Positions 44,234 through 52,991 of a stretch of 54,967 bases of DNA are shown here, piece after piece (positions within the stretch are counted from its first letter, which is position 1; each line of letters opens with the position of its first letter). The notes below the pieces were generated by a model, which saw nothing but the letters and a program-made list of their open reading frames with translations, was not told the origin of the DNA and ran no database searches. The position numbers and the translations under genes are program-made. Source of the DNA: Gemmatimonadota bacterium (GTDB taxonomy: Bacteria; Gemmatimonadota; Gemmatimonadetes; Longimicrobiales; Gaopeijiaceae); contig JAGWBQ010000017.1 of assembly GCA_021295815.1 (NCBI GenBank), forward strand, positions 1 to 54,967, read 5' to 3'.

Positions 44234-45484
44234 TTACCCCGTCCAACGCACGTCATGGATCGCTACCGTGCTGCGATCCATTTCGTCACGCACAATCGTC
44301 AGCACTGACTGTCCGCTCACCTGCACCGGCCAGACGTTGGAGGGCAGTCGCAAATGGCCGATGAAGACGCCCTCGGCGTCGAAAACGTCCCAGACTTGAT
44401 CGTCTTCCGGGACGCCCACCGTCACCCCTTCGGCATCACCAGGCCGCAGGAGCCACACGCCGCCTCTATCCGTGAACAACACGGCATCCCAGGGCCGTCG
44501 TCGTGCTTCGGGAATCGGCATGTCGGACAAGTGTCTTTCGTAGAAGCGCACCTGGGATTCGGGAAAGCCGACGCCTCGCAAGAACTCAACGAACTTGGAC
44601 GCGGAGAAGTCGTCGATCTGGCGAGGCGCTCGATCGATCTCGACCCTGCGCTCGAGACCCGCCGGGCCGTACACCGAATACGACGCCTCCCCGGCGGCAT
44701 CGGTCACGTAGACCCGGTCGTCCCGGAGCCCCCAAAGTGAACCGCCGGCGTAAGGTGCTGGAAGGACCCCGGTGTACGGCACGACGACCTGCACTCCATC
44801 CCGGAAGTACCACAGTGCGCCCGGGGCCTCCCACACCAAAGTAGGGGCCGCACCGTCCAACGGCATCGTCCAGATTCTGACGGTATCCCTGAAGGTCGAG
44901 CCGTTTGCCGGTAGGCGCTCCATTACCTGCGGAATCTGGCCAAGAAGGGTCCCAGCTCGGGTCACATGAAGTGGCCGCGGCGAGATGCCGAGGGACGACG
45001 GCATCAGTTTGCTGTGCAGGAACTCACCGTTCTCGGAAAAAACCGATAGTCGCCGGTGCTCAGAGTCATACGCGTAGGCACTTCCTTCTCCATCGAACCC
45101 GAGGAACGCGCTCCGCCGGAACTCACCGGGGCCGTCGCCTCTCCCACCGATCGTGAACAGATGCGCACCGGAGCCGGGGTCGAATACGCGAATCTCCTGG
45201 GCCTGCGAATCCGTGATCCACAGCGATCCATTCCGATGCAATCGAGCGGTGCCGACTCTACCGAAGAGATCCGGGCCTTCTTCCTCGGAACCGAAGACGC
45301 GCCCGGCGGGCTGAACGAGTTCCCCGCGAGGCCGCAGCTCATCCGTGTTCCGGACGATCTCGACCCCCGCACTGTCCGCGCGGCCCGGACCGATTGCCTC
45401 GCCCCGGTCGGAAACGCCGCACGCTGCCGAGAGCAAGACGACGGCAACGTGAGATCCCCGAAGGGCACAATGTATACCGGACAT
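44234..45484 (-). CDS. 6-bladed beta-propeller lipoprotein (array member 7)
   Basis: 416 residues. Lipobox VVLLSAAC, then RADSAGVEIVRN, LWITDSQAQEIRVFDPGSGA, GGRGDGPGEFRRSAFLGF, DRRVYVTDAAGEASYSVYGP and VWDVFDAEGVFIGHLRLP. It is the first gene of the array in transcription order. There is no obvious ribosome site before ATG 45484, so the message may be leaderless or start elsewhere. Exported; function unknown. Confidence 0.82.
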   Translation of the reverse strand: MSGIHCALRGSHVAVVLLSAACGVSDRGEAIGPGRADSAGVEIVRNTDELRPRGELVQPAGRVFGSEEEGPDLFGRVGTARLHRNGSLWITDSQAQEIRVFDPGSGAHLFTIGGRGDGPGEFRRSAFLGFDGEGSAYAYDSEHRRLSVFSENGEFLHSKLMPSSLGISPRPLHVTRAGTLLGQIPQVMERLPANGSTFRDTVRIWTMPLDGAAPTLVWEAPGALWYFRDGVQVVVPYTGVLPAPYAGGSLWGLRDDRVYVTDAAGEASYSVYGPAGLERRVEIDRAPRQIDDFSASKFVEFLRGVGFPESQVRFYERHLSDMPIPEARRRPWDAVLFTDRGGVWLLRPGDAEGVTVGVPEDDQVWDVFDAEGVFIGHLRLPSNVWPVQVSGQSVLTIVRDEMDRSTVAIHDVRWTG

Positions 45485-45597
45485 GACATACTGTAACGTG
45501 GATCTTGCATCGCGAACAGGTTGAGCGACGGGGCCCAGTCCGGTTGTATCGCCGGTCGAATGCCGGGAGGTGTTTCTTCCACCGCTAGACTCACCCC

Positions 45598-45755
45598 ATG
45601 TCCTTCACCTCTTCCAGGCGGGAACGCCGACTCTGGGTCTGGACGGCGGTCGTCGTGGCGACATCCTGTTCAACGTCGATCCGTTGAAGCTGAACGCCGC
45701 TCCCACTATCTTCACCTCCGCCGTGGTGGTTGGCGAGTGCTCGTGGTTCTTCTAG
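45598..45755 (+). pseudogene. Remnant of a VanZ-family membrane protein
   Basis: An ATG at 45598 opens 29 codons reading SSRRERRLWVWTAVVV, the usual start of VanZ-like proteins, then stops. In another frame a few dozen bases on, GDILFNVDPLKLNAAP recalls the conserved C-terminal DILFN segment of the family. The ~100 residues normally between them are gone, so this looks like an internal deletion plus frameshift. It lies in the 390-nt gap 45485-45874, which otherwise shows no gene. Confidence 0.4.
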
Positions 45756-45874
45756 CACCTTGAATCCAAGGCACTTGCCGCCTCACGTCGCCTCGCCTCC
45801 AGATCATTCGTGAACAAAGGGGGGCGAAGGAGGGCCGCGTTCGGCCCGGCAACCCTCTTCAGGCGCTATCCTCA

Positions 45875-46657
45875 ATGAGATCTCGAAGAACTTTCGCGAC
45901 CACCCTTGTCGTCGCCGCGTCGCTGATGCCGATCGCCTCGCCGACCTCGGCTCAGACCGAGGTTCAGTTCCAGTACGGCAACCTTCTCGATCAGTTCTCC
46001 AACGAGAGCGCGGGCTCCTGGGTGCTGACCCTCCAGCACGCCTCCTTCTGGAGCCACGGCGACAACTTCTTCTTCGCCGACTTCGTCACCGCACCCGACG
46101 ACCGCGACCACGACGTTCAGGACGTGTGGATGGAGTGGTATTCGAACTTCAGCCTGGGCTCGATCTTCGGAAGCGGACCCGGCGACGGAGTGATCAGGGA
46201 CGTCGGATTTCTCCCCGGCATCAACATCGGAGCCGATCCCAACATCCTGCAGATACTCCCCGGCGCGCGCCTCTCGTGGAAGTTGCCGGGCTTCCTCTTC
46301 CTAAACACCGATTTCAGCCTGGCCCTGGACAGGAGCGCGGGACTGGCCGGACGCGGGGCCCCGTCGACTGACGCTCGCTTCTTCTTCGACTTGAACGGCA
46401 CTGCGGTCTTCGGAGGAGGACCGCTCCAGTTCATGCTGTCGGGCCACGCCGAATACGCGGCTTCCACCACCAACGAGCTCGGCGAGGAAGTGCCGTTCTG
46501 GGTGCTCGCGCAGCCGCAGCTCACGGTGGACGCGGGTGGGCTGGTGGGCGCGGAAGGCAAACTCTTCCTCGGGGTCGAGTACCAGTACTGGAAGAACAAG
46601 CTCGGCAGCCGCAACACGGAGAGCGTACCGCAGTTTCTGGCCATCTGGCGGTTCTGA
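45875..46657 (+). CDS. Tsx/DUF5020-like outer-membrane channel protein
   Basis: 260 residues with a signal peptide (MRSRRTFATTLVVAASLMPI..., cleavage after TSA, residue ~26). Amphipathic strands follow: VQFQYGNLL, SWVLTLQHASFWSHGDNFFFAD, DVWMEWYSNFSL, WKLPGFLFLNTDFSLALD, LGVEYQYWKNKLG. The terminal FLAIWRF has the C-terminal phenylalanine of outer-membrane barrels. The early strand pattern resembles nucleoside-channel Tsx and DUF5020 proteins. It probably forms a 10-12-strand channel; nucleoside transport is only inferred. Confidence 0.7.
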   Translation: MRSRRTFATTLVVAASLMPIASPTSAQTEVQFQYGNLLDQFSNESAGSWVLTLQHASFWSHGDNFFFADFVTAPDDRDHDVQDVWMEWYSNFSLGSIFGSGPGDGVIRDVGFLPGINIGADPNILQILPGARLSWKLPGFLFLNTDFSLALDRSAGLAGRGAPSTDARFFFDLNGTAVFGGGPLQFMLSGHAEYAASTTNELGEEVPFWVLAQPQLTVDAGGLVGAEGKLFLGVEYQYWKNKLGSRNTESVPQFLAIWRF

Positions 46658-46784
46658 GCCGGCCGACCCGTACGATGGTGACCCGGGTGTCGGATCCGTG
46701 GCCCCGGGACCACCCGCGGATATGGGCCCGGCCGGAGGATCGCGTTAGGTTATCCTGACCCTTCGCCTCCAACCTCAGCCCAAG

Positions 46785-48398
46785 ATGTCCATGCGAAAGA
46801 TCATGACCGCCGTGACCGCGGCCTGCCTCCTCGCTCCCTCCCTCGCCTTCGGCCAGATGGAGGAGACCTCCCCCCGCGGCGCGAACGAGGGCGACGGCCC
46901 TCACGAGCGTCTCATCCTGCGGGGTGTGACGGTGATCGACGGCACCGGCGCCCCTCCCATGGGCCCTGTGGACATCGTGATCGAGGGCGACCGGATCGCC
47001 GAGGTGCGTTCGGTCGGCTTCCCCGGCGTGCCGATCAACGAGGGACGGCGGCCCAACGGCGCCACGAGAGAGCTCGACCTCTCCGGCCACTTCGTCATGC
47101 CCGGGTTCGTGGACATGCACGCGCATACCGGCGGTTCGGGGAAGGCTCCGCAGCCCGAGTACACCTACAAGCTGTGGATGGCGCACGGGATCACCACCTC
47201 CCGCGGCGTCGGCCACGGCCCGATGATGTGGGCGCTCAACGAGAAGGCCCGAGCGGCGCGGAACGAGATCGTGGCGCCGCGCATGTTCGCCTACGCCCGC
47301 CCGGGCGAGGGGTGGGACCAAGGTCCCGTCAGGACTCCCGAGGTCGCCCGCGCCTGGGTGCGCTGGGCAGCCGAGCAGGAGGTGGAGGGCCAGAGGATCG
47401 ACGGCCTCAAGCTCAACGCCTTCGATCCGCCCATCATGGAGGCGCTCATAGACGAAGCGAAGCGGCACGGCCTCGGCACCGTCGCTCACCTGGCGCAGAC
47501 CGGGCTGGCCCGCATGACGGTGATCGACGCGGCCGAGATCGGCCTCGACATGATGACGCACTACTACGGTCTCATGGAGTCCATGTTGACCGACTATTCG
47601 GTCCAGGACTGGCCGCTCGACTACAACTACAACGACGAGCAGCATCGCTTCGGCCAGGTAGGTCGGCTCTGGTTTCAGGCGGCGGAGCCCGGCAGCGAGC
47701 AGTGGAACGCTCTCGTCGACCGCTTGGTGGAACTCGGCTTCGGCATCGACCCGACCATGACCATTTACGAGGCGAGCCGCGACGTGATGCGGGCTCGGGA
47801 GGCGGAGTGGCACCAGGACTACACTCTGCCCAGCCAGTGGGACTTCTACGCGCCTTCGCGCAGGGCCCACGGTTCGTACTGGTTCTACTGGACGAGCGAG
47901 GACGAGTACCACTGGAACAAGTTCTACGAGAAGTGGATGCGCTTCCTGAACGACTTCAAGAACGCAGGCGGCGTGGTGACCACGGGCTCGGACTCGGGTT
48001 TCATCTACAAGCTCTACGGCTTCGGCTACATCCGCGAGCTGGAGCTCTTGCGCGAGGCGGGATTCCACCCGATCGAGGTGATCCGGGCCGCCACCTACCA
48101 CGGCGCTCTCCAGCTTCACAAGCCGAAGGGGCTCGCGGACGAGCTCGACTTCGGACTGCTCCGGCCGGGGCTCAAGGCCGACCTCGTGGTGGTCGACGAG
48201 AATCCGCTCCAGAACCTGAAGGTCCTCTACGGCACCGGCGCGGTCAAGCTAAACGACGACACCGGCGAGGTGGAAAGGGTGGGGGGAATCAAGTACACCA
48301 TCAAGGACGGCATCGTCTACGACGCCAGGCAGCTTCTCGAGGACGTGCGCGAGATGGTGACCCGGGCTAAGGCCTCGACGGCGATAAGCGAGCGTTAG
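46785..48398 (+). CDS. Exported amidohydrolase family protein
   Basis: 537 residues with a signal peptide (MSMRKIMTAVTAACLLAPSLAFGQ). The metal-dependent hydrolase core is clear: LILRGVTVIDGTGAPPMG, VDMHAHTGG (His112, His114), IDGLKLNAFD, VAHLAQTG, TTGSDSGFIYKLYGFG (catalytic Asp), and a returning beta-sandwich GLLRPGLKADLVVVDENPL. It hydrolyses an amide or related bond; imidazolonepropionase- and prolidase-like members are the nearest general type. It is probably periplasmic. It follows the Tsx-like channel by 127 nt on the same strand. Confidence 0.88.
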   Translation: MSMRKIMTAVTAACLLAPSLAFGQMEETSPRGANEGDGPHERLILRGVTVIDGTGAPPMGPVDIVIEGDRIAEVRSVGFPGVPINEGRRPNGATRELDLSGHFVMPGFVDMHAHTGGSGKAPQPEYTYKLWMAHGITTSRGVGHGPMMWALNEKARAARNEIVAPRMFAYARPGEGWDQGPVRTPEVARAWVRWAAEQEVEGQRIDGLKLNAFDPPIMEALIDEAKRHGLGTVAHLAQTGLARMTVIDAAEIGLDMMTHYYGLMESMLTDYSVQDWPLDYNYNDEQHRFGQVGRLWFQAAEPGSEQWNALVDRLVELGFGIDPTMTIYEASRDVMRAREAEWHQDYTLPSQWDFYAPSRRAHGSYWFYWTSEDEYHWNKFYEKWMRFLNDFKNAGGVVTTGSDSGFIYKLYGFGYIRELELLREAGFHPIEVIRAATYHGALQLHKPKGLADELDFGLLRPGLKADLVVVDENPLQNLKVLYGTGAVKLNDDTGEVERVGGIKYTIKDGIVYDARQLLEDVREMVTRAKASTAISER

Positions 48399-48464
48399 CG
48401 GCGGAAGCGGGGCGGCGCGACCGATCGGAGTGGGGCCGGCGGTGCTCGGAGGCAGGGCCCCAGC

Positions 48465-49712
48465 TTGCGGGAGCTTGGTCCACGCCCCGCCGATCCAGCC
48501 GTGAACGTGGCCGAGCTGCGCGCCGACACCCCGGGTTGCGAGAAGCGGATCCACCTCAACAACGCCGGTGCGGCGCTCATGCCCCGTCCGGTGCTGAACG
48601 CGGTGACCGACCACTTCAGGCTGGAGGCGGAGCTGGGCGGCTACGAGGCGGCCATAGCCGCTGCCGACGCCGTGGAGGACGCCTATCGGGCCGTGGCCGA
48701 GCTCGTGGGAGCGCGGGCCCGCAACGTGGCTTTCACCGAGCACGCCACCTCCGCCTTCGTCGCCGCGTTGTCGTCGATCCGTTTCGGGGCAGGCGACCGC
48801 ATCGTCGCCACCCGGGCGGACTACGTCTCGAACCACCTCCAGTTCATCTCGCTGGCGGAGCGTTTCGGGGTAGAAGTCGTGGTCGCGCCCGATCTCCCTG
48901 AGGGCGGAGTGGACCCGGACGCCCTCGCCTCCATCGTGCACCGCCAACGCCCCAGGCTGGTGACCGCGACCCATATGCCGACGAGCTCGGGACTGGTCCA
49001 GGACGTGGCGGCTGTCGGCCGGATCTGCCGCGCGCGCGGCGTCACCTATCTGGTGGACGCCTGCCAGTCGGTGGGGCAAATGCCCTTGGACGTGGGCGAG
49101 ATCGGCTGCGATTTCCTCTCGGCCACCGCTCGCAAATTCCTGCGCGGTCCGAGGGGCGCGGGCTTTCTCTACGTCTCGGACCGGGTGCTCGACTCGGGAC
49201 TCCATCCCCTGTTTCCCGACCTGCGCGGCGCGAGCTGGATCGCCGAAGATCTCTACCAGCCCGATCCGAGCGCCCGTCGCTTCGAGACCTGGGAATTCGC
49301 TTGGGGGCTGGCGCTGGGGATGGGCGAAGCCGCGAGGTACGCCCTCGACCTGGGGCTCGACCGCATCTCCGAGCGGGTGCGGGCGCTGTCGGACCGGCTG
49401 CGGAGAATGCTGGCGGAGCTGCCTGGTGTCCGGGTCCTCGATCGGGGGGCGGAGCTTTCGGCGATAGTCACTGCGTCGGTGGAGGGCCGGGAGCCCCGAG
49501 AGCTCGCCGGGGCGCTGCGTCGGGCGGGCGTGAATGCGACCGGCCAAGGGCGTGCCGACGCCCTTCTGGACTACGACGCCAAGGGTGTGGAGGGAGCCCT
49601 GCGTCTCTCGCCGCACTGCTACAACACGGTTGAAGAGTTGGAAAGGACGGTCGCCCTCCTCTCCGAGCTGGCCGGGCAGGCGAGAACGGGCTTCGACCTA
49701 CCCCAAACCTGA
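48465..49712 (+). CDS. PLP-dependent aminotransferase class V / cysteine desulfurase-like protein
   Basis: About 415 residues of fold-type I. It has IHLNNAGAALMPRPVLNAV at the start, TEHATSAFVAALSSI, RPRLVTATHMPTSSGLVQDV, YLVDACQSVGQMPLDV (cofactor Asp), and SATARKFLRGPRGAGFLYV with the PLP lysine. NifS/SufS/Csd, selenocysteine lyase and isopenicillin-N-epimerase-like enzymes share this layout; I cannot choose. The catalytic cysteine expected in desulfurases is not obvious. The TTG start at 48465 is not certain; a GTG 36 nt later is an alternative. It begins 66 nt after the amidohydrolase stop and ends 12 nt before the sigma-factor gene. Confidence 0.85.
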   Translation: MRELGPRPADPAVNVAELRADTPGCEKRIHLNNAGAALMPRPVLNAVTDHFRLEAELGGYEAAIAAADAVEDAYRAVAELVGARARNVAFTEHATSAFVAALSSIRFGAGDRIVATRADYVSNHLQFISLAERFGVEVVVAPDLPEGGVDPDALASIVHRQRPRLVTATHMPTSSGLVQDVAAVGRICRARGVTYLVDACQSVGQMPLDVGEIGCDFLSATARKFLRGPRGAGFLYVSDRVLDSGLHPLFPDLRGASWIAEDLYQPDPSARRFETWEFAWGLALGMGEAARYALDLGLDRISERVRALSDRLRRMLAELPGVRVLDRGAELSAIVTASVEGREPRELAGALRRAGVNATGQGRADALLDYDAKGVEGALRLSPHCYNTVEELERTVALLSELAGQARTGFDLPQT

Positions 49713-49724
49713 AGGCGGGGAGAA

Positions 49725-50294
49725 TTGCAACCCGACGTCGAGCGCGAGCTGATCCGCAAGTGTCGCAGCGGCGAGCACCGCTTCTTCGAGCCGCTGGTGC
49801 GAGCGTACGAAGTGGCCGGACTGCGGCTCGCCGTGGCCATGCTCGGCAATATCGAGGATGCCGAAGACGTGCTTCAGGAGGCCTTCCTCAAGGCGTACTC
49901 TTCCCTCGAATCCTTCGAGGACGGGAAGCCGTTCGGACCCTGGTTCTTCCAGATTCTCCGCAATCGCTGCCGGGACCAGCTCAGACGCCGGAAGGCGAGA
50001 TTCGCCCGCGAGCTCCTCGACGAACCCGATCCTGCCACGACGATCGCCAGCGATGCGACCCACCCGGAAAGGATTCGGCAGAAGAACGCGGCGCGCGAGC
50101 TGCTCTGGCGAGGTCTCGGCGAGATCTCGGCCGACCACCGCGAGGTCATCGTGCTCAAGGAACTCCAGGGTTTCCGCTACGGCGAGATCGGGGAGATGCT
50201 CGGCGTGCCGGAGGGCACCGTCGCCAGCCGGCTCTTCAATGCGCGAACTGCTCTCCGAGATGCTATAATAAGACTCGGTGGGAGAGACACCTGA
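49725..50294 (+). CDS. ECF-family RNA polymerase sigma factor
   Basis: 189 residues. Region 2 is EDAEDVLQEAFLKAYSSLES with the core-binding helix and FGPWFFQILRNRCRDQLRR. Region 4 is LGEISADHREVIVLKELQGF, then RYGEIGEMLGVPEGTVASRL, the helix-turn-helix for the -35 element. It starts at TTG 49725 with GGGGAG upstream. It directs polymerase to an unknown stress or envelope regulon and is directly followed by a membrane anti-sigma candidate. Confidence 0.93.
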   Translation: MQPDVERELIRKCRSGEHRFFEPLVRAYEVAGLRLAVAMLGNIEDAEDVLQEAFLKAYSSLESFEDGKPFGPWFFQILRNRCRDQLRRRKARFARELLDEPDPATTIASDATHPERIRQKNAARELLWRGLGEISADHREVIVLKELQGFRYGEIGEMLGVPEGTVASRLFNARTALRDAIIRLGGRDT

Positions 50295-50303
50295 GGACGT
50301 ACC

Positions 50304-50729
50304 ATGAGAGATCAGATTTCGAAGGACGACATCATGCGGTTCCTCGACGGCGAGATGACGCCCGAGGAGAGCGGCGAGTTCAAGGCCAGGATGGCCGAAT
50401 CCACCGAGCTCAAGCGCGAGGTGGAGCTATACCGCAAGATGCGCGAGGAGCTGCGGGAACTTCCGCTGCGCTCGAAATCCCGCGCCGCTTCGGCCTGGGA
50501 CAAGGTGGGCCACAGGCTCGAGCGTCCGGTCGGGTGGATCTTCCTGATCGCCGGCACCGTGGCCTGGCTCTCGTACAGCGCGTACACCTTCGCGGCCTCG
50601 TCCGCGGATCTCTTCGAGAAGCTCTCGGTCGCGGCGATCGTCATCGGATCGCTCACCCTCCTAGCCTCGATCATCTACAAGCGGCTGCGCCAGTGGCCGC
50701 GCGACCAGTACAGGGACGTCGAACGATGA
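50304..50729 (+). CDS. Membrane anti-sigma factor-like protein
   Basis: 141 residues. The N-terminus (SKDDIMRFLDGEMTPEESGEF...) is the helical RseA/zf-HC2-like anti-sigma layout, but the HxxxCxxC zinc motif is absent. Two transmembrane segments lie at about 77-98 (WIFLIAGTVAWLSYSAYTFAAS) and 108-125. It starts 9 nt after the sigma factor, the standard partner position, and should hold the sigma at the membrane. How the signal is sensed is unknown. Confidence 0.75.
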   Translation: MRDQISKDDIMRFLDGEMTPEESGEFKARMAESTELKREVELYRKMREELRELPLRSKSRAASAWDKVGHRLERPVGWIFLIAGTVAWLSYSAYTFAASSADLFEKLSVAAIVIGSLTLLASIIYKRLRQWPRDQYRDVER

Positions 50730-51040
50730 TTCTGACCACCACGGAGGTGATTCCCGGACGACGGATCAGGACGACGCTCGGACTCGTCCGGGGAAGCTCG
50801 ATCCGCACCCGCCACATCGGTACCGACATCATGGCCGCCCTGCGAAACATCGCCGGGGGCGAGATACCCGAGTACACCAAAATGCTGGCCGTCGCTCGCG
50901 AACAGGCGGTGGACCGCATGGTGGAAGAGGCCGTCATGCTCGGAGCCGAGGCCGTGGTCACCGTGCGCTTCCAGACCTCGATGGTGGCCAGCGGCGCCGC
51001 CGAGATGCTGGTGTACGGAACCGCGGTGACGCTGGAGTAG
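50726..51040 (+). CDS. YbjQ-family (heavy-metal-binding domain) protein
   Basis: 104 residues, the full size of the YbjQ/UPF0145 family. It has ILTTTEVIPGRRIRTTLGLVRGSS, the helix AREQAVDRMVEEAVMLGAEAVV, then VTVRFQTSMVASGAAEMLVYGTAVTL. The fold is a pentameric dodecin-like beta-alpha unit; function unknown. It overlaps the anti-sigma stop by 4 nt (ATGA), so it is translationally coupled to it. The 193-nt convergent gap after it contains no gene I can support. Confidence 0.9.
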   Translation: MILTTTEVIPGRRIRTTLGLVRGSSIRTRHIGTDIMAALRNIAGGEIPEYTKMLAVAREQAVDRMVEEAVMLGAEAVVTVRFQTSMVASGAAEMLVYGTAVTLE

Positions 51041-51233
51041 GGGGGGATGGGCAGGATCGCGCGGCTCGCTTCAACCATTGAAGATCTTCGGGAAGGTCTC
51101 GCGGGCGGCATGCCGGTCGGGCGGCGACGGCCAGGACGCAAGGGTCGCTGACTTTCTGCGAGAGAGCCAACTTCGGAGACGCCCTCTCGGTCGCGTGGAG
51201 CGGGCCGCCATCGCCCCTTCGCGACGGACGGCT

Positions 51234-52472
51234 CTAGTTGATCGGCTCGGTCTGTTCGACCGGGTACTGTCGCCTGATGAAGCTTCCGAGAAGAGGAACC
51301 GCGAACGAGTACTTCCCGCGCCGGTTCCTGAAGACGATCTCCGATTTGATGAGTGCCGCGAGAATCTGGCTCGCATGACTGGGGCTGAACGCCTTCACCG
51401 ACAGCTTCCGTGCGAGCTCCACGATCTCTTGAACGGTGAACTCGGCCTCGGGGTCGTCCAGTCTCGAAACTACGTGCAGGAGGTCGCGCTGCCGGTCAGT
51501 GACCCTCGACCATCGGCCCGCGAAGAAGGTGCCGTCCAGCTTCGCGGTGATCGCATCGATCGGGACATTCGGGTGCTTGGAACCTGTAGTGATCTGTGAC
51601 ATGAATACATCGAACGCCTCATGGCAGATGAACTGGATGAAGTACGGGTATCCGCCGGAGTGCTGCTCAATCTGGCGAACGGATTCTTCGGTAAACCGGA
51701 TTGGGCAGCCGTCCTCCTGAATCGGCCTCGTAATCGCCTCTCGAACGTCGGAGGGATCCAGACGACTCAGGAACAGCACGCGAAACATCCGCTCCGAGTA
51801 GGTTCTGGCCTCGACCAGCTTCGGGAAGAGCGTGGGCAGCCCTGTCAGGACGAGAAGAAACGGCACGCCGTGTCTCTGGATGGATTGGAACACGTCCAGC
51901 ATCACCGAGAGCGGGTATTCGTCCTTCCTGGCATGGTCGGCCAGGTTCTGGGCTTCGTCGTAGGCGAACACGATGCCGCGAGGCGGGTTCGGCGATGCCC
52001 GCAGAGCCTGCCAAACGAAGGTCAGCGTGGCTTTCAGGCGATCAGCCACCAGGCCGCCCGCCTGCTCGTAAACCGCTTGAAGCGTCTGATGGTTTAGGGT
52101 GGCCTCGAACAGGTCCGCTTCGCGATCGAAACCGAGACGTCGAACCTCCCGCCTCTCGTAGACGAAGTTGGACGTCGCCAAAGCGACGTCGTTGAGAATC
52201 CTTGTGGCCAGACGTTCTTCGTCGACGGTCGCGCTCTCGGAAAGATCCGCGCCCACCCAGAGCCAGCCTTCGTGCACCGTCAAAGGCTTGAAGGTGTCTA
52301 GCAGCACGGTCTTCCCGACACCGCGGAGCCCGGTGAGGACGAGATTCGAGAGGACGACGTCCTGGTTCAGGAGCTTGAGAAACTCCCGCCGCTCCTCCTT
52401 TCGGCCCGCGAGATAAGGGGGCGTATGGCCGGCCCCGGGACGGAACGGATTTCGGAACGCTACGCCGTTCAT
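51234..52472 (-). CDS. AAA/STAND-type ATPase (ORC/archaeal-ATPase-like)
   Basis: 412 residues. It has a FRPGAGHTPPYLAGRKEERREF entry, Walker A TGLRGVGKTVLLDT, Walker B GIVFAYDEAQNLADHARKD and sensor LVLTGLPTLFPKLVEARTYS. Next is a Lid-like region ending in SGGYPYFIQFICHEAFDVF and a C-terminal winged helix (VQEIVELARKLSVKAFSPSH, ILAALIKSEIVFRNRRGKY). Orc1/Cdc6-like and toxin-linked ATPases share this layout. The role is not known; it lies next to a DUF4143 remnant, another ATPase family usually associated with mobile or defence DNA. Confidence 0.85.
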   Translation of the reverse strand: MNGVAFRNPFRPGAGHTPPYLAGRKEERREFLKLLNQDVVLSNLVLTGLRGVGKTVLLDTFKPLTVHEGWLWVGADLSESATVDEERLATRILNDVALATSNFVYERREVRRLGFDREADLFEATLNHQTLQAVYEQAGGLVADRLKATLTFVWQALRASPNPPRGIVFAYDEAQNLADHARKDEYPLSVMLDVFQSIQRHGVPFLLVLTGLPTLFPKLVEARTYSERMFRVLFLSRLDPSDVREAITRPIQEDGCPIRFTEESVRQIEQHSGGYPYFIQFICHEAFDVFMSQITTGSKHPNVPIDAITAKLDGTFFAGRWSRVTDRQRDLLHVVSRLDDPEAEFTVQEIVELARKLSVKAFSPSHASQILAALIKSEIVFRNRRGKYSFAVPLLGSFIRRQYPVEQTEPIN

Positions 52473-52487
52473 GGTTACTCCGATTCG

Positions 52488-52775
52488 TCAGGTGTCGTTA
52501 GGATAAAATCTAAATTTAGCCAGACGTATAACGATATCTGAATCCGAGGCCGGACGCAACACGGGGTAGTCGGTGCGAAACGACTTCAGCCCTCGAAGGT
52601 GGGAGGCGCGGACGCGCCGAGCGTTCTTGACCTCTATGGCGTGGAAGCCGGTCTTTCCGTAGATGATGAAGTCGACCTCGGAGCCGGCCTTGGTCCGCCA
52701 AAAATGCAGGGACGTTCGGGTTGGCGCGTAGGCGGAACGGCTGAGGCTCGAATCACGGCAAGAGATCAGGTAAGT
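52488..52775 (-). pseudogene. C-terminal remnant of an AAA ATPase with DUF4143 domain
   Basis: On the minus strand the frame from 52775 reads SLHFWRTKAGSEVDFIIYGK, then FHAIEVKNARRVRASHLRGLKSFRTDYPV and a stop at 52488. This is the hallmark C-terminal PD-(D/E)XK-like end (EVDF...EVK) of AAA+DUF4143 proteins. The ATPase part and the first half of DUF4143 are missing, and a stop lies just upstream. It sits 15 nt upstream of the intact ATPase gene on the same strand. Confidence 0.65.
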
Positions 52776-52975
52776 TCAATAGGGACTGCACGATCTGCCA
52801 CTCTTGCCGATGGCCTATAGCCGTTCCCGTCAAATCATGAAAGCGGGAAACCAGGTTTGATCGGCGGGAATCCCGGTCGCTACCGAGCGGCGTTCCGTCA
52901 CGCCACCGCGATCGGCACCGACCACGTGCTGACCGTCCGCCGGGGCGACTCGAACTTGCGGTCCGATCACGATAG

Positions 52976-52991
52976 TATTACCATGGTAGTA
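52976..52991. promoter_or_regulatory. Candidate BlaI-type operator
   Basis: TATTACCA-TGGTAGTA is a 16-nt palindrome with one mismatch, 39 nt upstream of the BlaI start. It is flanked so that TAGTAT occurs on both sides of TACCATGG. BlaI/MecI repressors bind TACTA/TAGTA-type dyads in their own promoters, so autoregulation is likely. Two GATCAC copies lie just outside. Confidence 0.5.

Noticed and set aside
36184-45484. CRISPR or short tandem repeats in the paralogue array
   Set aside because: Repetition is only at protein-family level; no regularly spaced identical DNA repeats were seen.
51071-51376. Open frame ending in RETFPKIFNG on the minus strand between YbjQ and the ATPase
   Set aside because: The tail looks slightly protein-like, but most of it overlaps the ATPase gene and the rest is Ser/Arg-rich; no family recognised.
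52516-52701. Arg-rich open frame on the minus strand
   Set aside because: It is a shadow of the DUF4143 remnant, which reads sensibly in a different frame of the same strand.
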